Notes under the pieces: generated by a model
Databases searched by the model: none
What the model was told of the DNA's origin: nothing
The model's input: the letters and a program-made list of their open reading frames with translations, nothing else
Part shown: piece by piece, positions 62,215 to 64,000 of the stretch
Numbering within the stretch: the stretch's first letter is position 1
Layout: each line of letters begins with the position of its first letter
Assembly: GCA_910575555.1 (NCBI GenBank)
Contig: CAJTFX010000013.1
Coordinates: 62,001 to 126,000 of the forward strand
Direction of reading: 5' to 3'
From: Lachnospiraceae bacterium
GTDB taxonomy: Bacteria; Bacillota; Clostridia; Lachnospirales; Lachnospiraceae
DNA: 64,000 nucleotides
Translations under genes and position numbers: made by a program

Positions 62215-63285
62215 CTATAAAACCTTCTTGAACTGATAGTTATACATATCGGAATACATATTGCCGGAGGACTTTGGTGTAAACCGGCCATCCAGTGCGC
62301 CCATATCCACCGCAAAACCGCTGTCCGCCACGGAGAACGCCCCATCCTTGAACTGGAACTGTGAAGTGAAATCGGGAATCCCCAAGTCTCCGCTTATCCT
62401 GATCTTCCCTATGATATCCACCAGCGCATCCTTTATCCGTTCTATCCTGGCATTGTCCTTTGTCTTGTTGATCAGATTAGCCGCCTTGTCCGGCAGCCCT
62501 CCAATCTTCCCGTCTGGCGTCAGATAAAGATTTTCTAAGGAAATGTCCTCCCCTGTAACCCCTTTCAGGTAGCGCCGGACTTCCTGTATGTCCGTGGCAC
62601 TGTCAAATTGTTTCTGGTGGAGCTGCTCCAGCTCTTTTATATAATTCGGCTCCGTCTCCTTTAAGACGGCATTATACTGATCAAGATATTCCCGCCAGTT
62701 TTCATCTTTCTGACTGTATGTCCCGTGAAGGTTCCCATATGCTTCCCTGATGGCATCAGTCTTTTCATGCTCCTTGTTTTCAGTAACATGGAAGCTGATC
62801 TTATAATAATCATCCGGGGAAATCTCCTCCCCATTTCCGTTTTCTACCTTGAAGCAGTATTGATTGGTATTGATATCCCAATTAGGGACGGTCAGCTTCT
62901 TCCGCCCTTCCCCGTCCCACTCTGCCTTCCCCACCTGATTGCCGTATTCGTCATACAGGGTAACATCGTAATCACAGCCTTCCGGCATATCTATATAAAC
63001 CCCAACGCCAAAGTAATTCCGCTGAAAGTTCATAAATGGGATAGAAAAGTGATAAAAATCCACATCCTTTTTATCACTGAGACTTCCTTTCAGGCTGCTG
63101 GTCTCATCCTTGATCAGAAAATTCAAATCCAGGAATGTGCTGCCTTTGTCCTTATCGGAAACCACATAAGTGGTATGTTGTCTGCGGTAAGTGTTATTGC
63201 TGCTGAGGGTACAGGTGCCCTCCCGCAGTTCCATGTTCCTGCGCATCTTCCCGTCAAAAAATGCCTCCGGCTCTTTTCCCGTCAT
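62215..63285 (-). CDS. Hypothetical protein with PPC-like domain, possibly N-terminally frameshifted
   Basis: A 356-residue frame from the first in-frame ATG, which lacks a good ribosome-binding site. The coding-like frame continues upstream to a TGA (GITIVNEQGSAYGAAFRNKLVYF). Another ATG directly after the upstream gene's stop (63377-63379) opens in the neighbouring frame as MTERKVDNW and stops after 14 codons. A one-base deletion near 63350-63365 would join them. The middle (IDMPEGCDYDVTLYDEYGNQVG) recalls bacterial pre-peptidase C-terminal beta-sandwich domains. Function unknown. Confidence 0.6.
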   Translation of the reverse strand: MTGKEPEAFFDGKMRRNMELREGTCTLSSNNTYRRQHTTYVVSDKDKGSTFLDLNFLIKDETSSLKGSLSDKKDVDFYHFSIPFMNFQRNYFGVGVYIDMPEGCDYDVTLYDEYGNQVGKAEWDGEGRKKLTVPNWDINTNQYCFKVENGNGEEISPDDYYKISFHVTENKEHEKTDAIREAYGNLHGTYSQKDENWREYLDQYNAVLKETEPNYIKELEQLHQKQFDSATDIQEVRRYLKGVTGEDISLENLYLTPDGKIGGLPDKAANLINKTKDNARIERIKDALVDIIGKIRISGDLGIPDFTSQFQFKDGAFSVADSGFAVDMGALDGRFTPKSSGNMYSDMYNYQFKKVL

Positions 63286-63379
63286 GAAGTATACCAGCTT
63301 GTTCCTGAAAGCCGCTCCATATGCGGAACCTTGTTCATTTACAATAGTTATTCCAATTGTCCACTTTCCTTTCTGTCAT

Positions 63380-64000
63380 TTATACCTTGATGTCAACAGG
63401 CTTATGGTACGCATCCGATATGACGGTCGCCGGCTGCGCTGAAACCTGAATCTTTTCCAGCCGTTCTTCTTCCTGTTCCTTCTGCTCTTTTCTCTTTTCC
63501 TCGGCGCGTTCCTGCTCCTTTTTCTCCTTTAATTTTTCCTCCCGTTCCTCTGCCAGTTCCTTCCAGCCTTTTACTCCGCTGTCGGAAGTTACCGTGGTGG
63601 ATGCCATCATAGTTATGTTCCCTGTGCTGTCGATGCTCCAGCTTTCCGTATGGTTCACCACCCTTGCCCCGATAGCCCTTGCATTGGCCTGGGCGCTCTT
63701 AAGGCCGCTTTCATAACCTTCTTTGAAGTAAGCAAGGCTTTCTTCCAGTTCTTTCGCCTTTTCCGGGTTCTTTGCGCACTCCTTCAGGTAAGAGCCCGAA
63801 ATTGCCACGCTGCCATTCTTTACACAGTCATAATTCTTCTGCAGGTAGGAATAATAATCCGATACGCTGTCTGTCCCTGTGTTCTTCGTCTGTGCAGGCG
63901 CAGCTTCCTTTGTTTCTGTTTTCTTCACTGTCTCATTTTTCTGTGTCGTGTATGTACTCCCATACACATTGCTGTAGTTGCTTCCAATTCCTGTAATTGC
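63380..64000 (-). CDS. DUF6033-like protein (5' end outside window)
   Basis: The frame runs off the right edge; readable sequence begins AITGIGSNYSNVYGSTYTT and continues for about 206 residues. It contains SVSDYYSYLQKNYDCVKNGSV, VVNHTESWSIDSTGNITMMA, and a long Glu/Lys/Arg helix. This layout matches what is remembered as DUF6033, a Lachnospiraceae family of unknown function. The stop abuts the next ATG (TAAATG). Confidence 0.6.
   Translation of the reverse strand, partial: AITGIGSNYSNVYGSTYTTQKNETVKKTETKEAAPAQTKNTGTDSVSDYYSYLQKNYDCVKNGSVAISGSYLKECAKNPEKAKELEESLAYFKEGYESGLKSAQANARAIGARVVNHTESWSIDSTGNITMMASTTVTSDSGVKGWKELAEEREEKLKEKKEQERAEEKRKEQKEQEEERLEKIQVSAQPATVISDAYHKPVDIKV

Overview
The window looks like the chromosome of a spore-forming or formerly spore-forming, Gram-positive gut-type Clostridia, most likely Lachnospiraceae. 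Reasons: strong AGGAGG ribosome-binding sites, many TTG/GTG starts, a BofA/YaaL pair, DUF951, the rpsF-ssb-rpsR and gdpP-rplI-dnaB blocks, a Gram-positive Tad pilus locus with DUF5702 and FHA proteins, and an XrtG exosortase cassette. No plasmid, prophage or CRISPR signature was seen. Family names are from memory of the families; no database was searched.

Layout. 1-4.3 kb: the end of an ABC exporter (ATPase cut by the window edge, plus permease), an initiator tRNA-Met with a consensus promoter and terminator, and an AgrA/AgrC-like two-component pair. 4.4-10.4 kb: two GH3 beta-glycosidase genes and a GtrA-like membrane protein, overlapping by a few bases. The first GH3 is domain-permuted, membrane-anchored and broken by an internal deletion. 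10.6-14.3 kb: a cysteine synthase, a HicA/HicB pair whose toxin gene is split by a 78-bp repeat, and a minus-strand muropeptide-catabolism pair (M19 dipeptidase and NlpC/P60). 14.6-18.3 kb: a MacAB-type exporter. 18.4-20.7 kb: sirtuin, DUF951, and an alpha/beta hydrolase whose N-terminus carries three in-frame copies of the same 78-bp repeat.

20.7-37 kb: rpsF-ssb-rpsR and gdpP-rplI-dnaB, between which lies an approximately 11-kb co-directional cassette: a PTPS-like protein, a secreted protein with a Firmicu-CTERM-like tail, a PTPS_related (GT-C-like) membrane protein, an XrtG exosortase, a processive GT2, a two-TM protein, a second PTPS-like protein and a glycosidase-like lipoprotein. This is the most interesting system here. 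The likely logic is surface-polymer synthesis (GT2 and GT-C) coupled to exosortase processing of the tailed protein; the substrate and the role of the PTPS-like proteins are unknown.

37-44 kb: a MerR-like regulator, a minus-strand ferredoxin, and a small flagellar cluster (large FliK/DUF6240-like protein, flagellin, FliS) behind a sigma-28-like promoter, then YaaL and BofA. 44.2-53.7 kb: a Tad/Flp pilus operon with two prepilin peptidases, TadZ, TadA, TadB, an enlarged TadC, Flp pilin, DUF5702, two TadE-like proteins and an FHA protein. 53.7-60.3 kb: a flavodoxin-SCP2 protein, HIT, MurG (minus), a small membrane protein, Pgi and an SH3-SleB wall hydrolase. 60.3-60.9 kb: an internally deleted IS1182-like remnant between 17-bp inverted repeats. 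60.9-64 kb: a minus-strand run of lineage-restricted proteins of unknown function, one possibly frameshifted and one cut by the window edge.

A recurring theme is short in-frame repeats (78, 54, 45, 33 and 30 bp) inside or beside genes, suggesting that small repeat insertion and tandem duplication remodel proteins in this genome.
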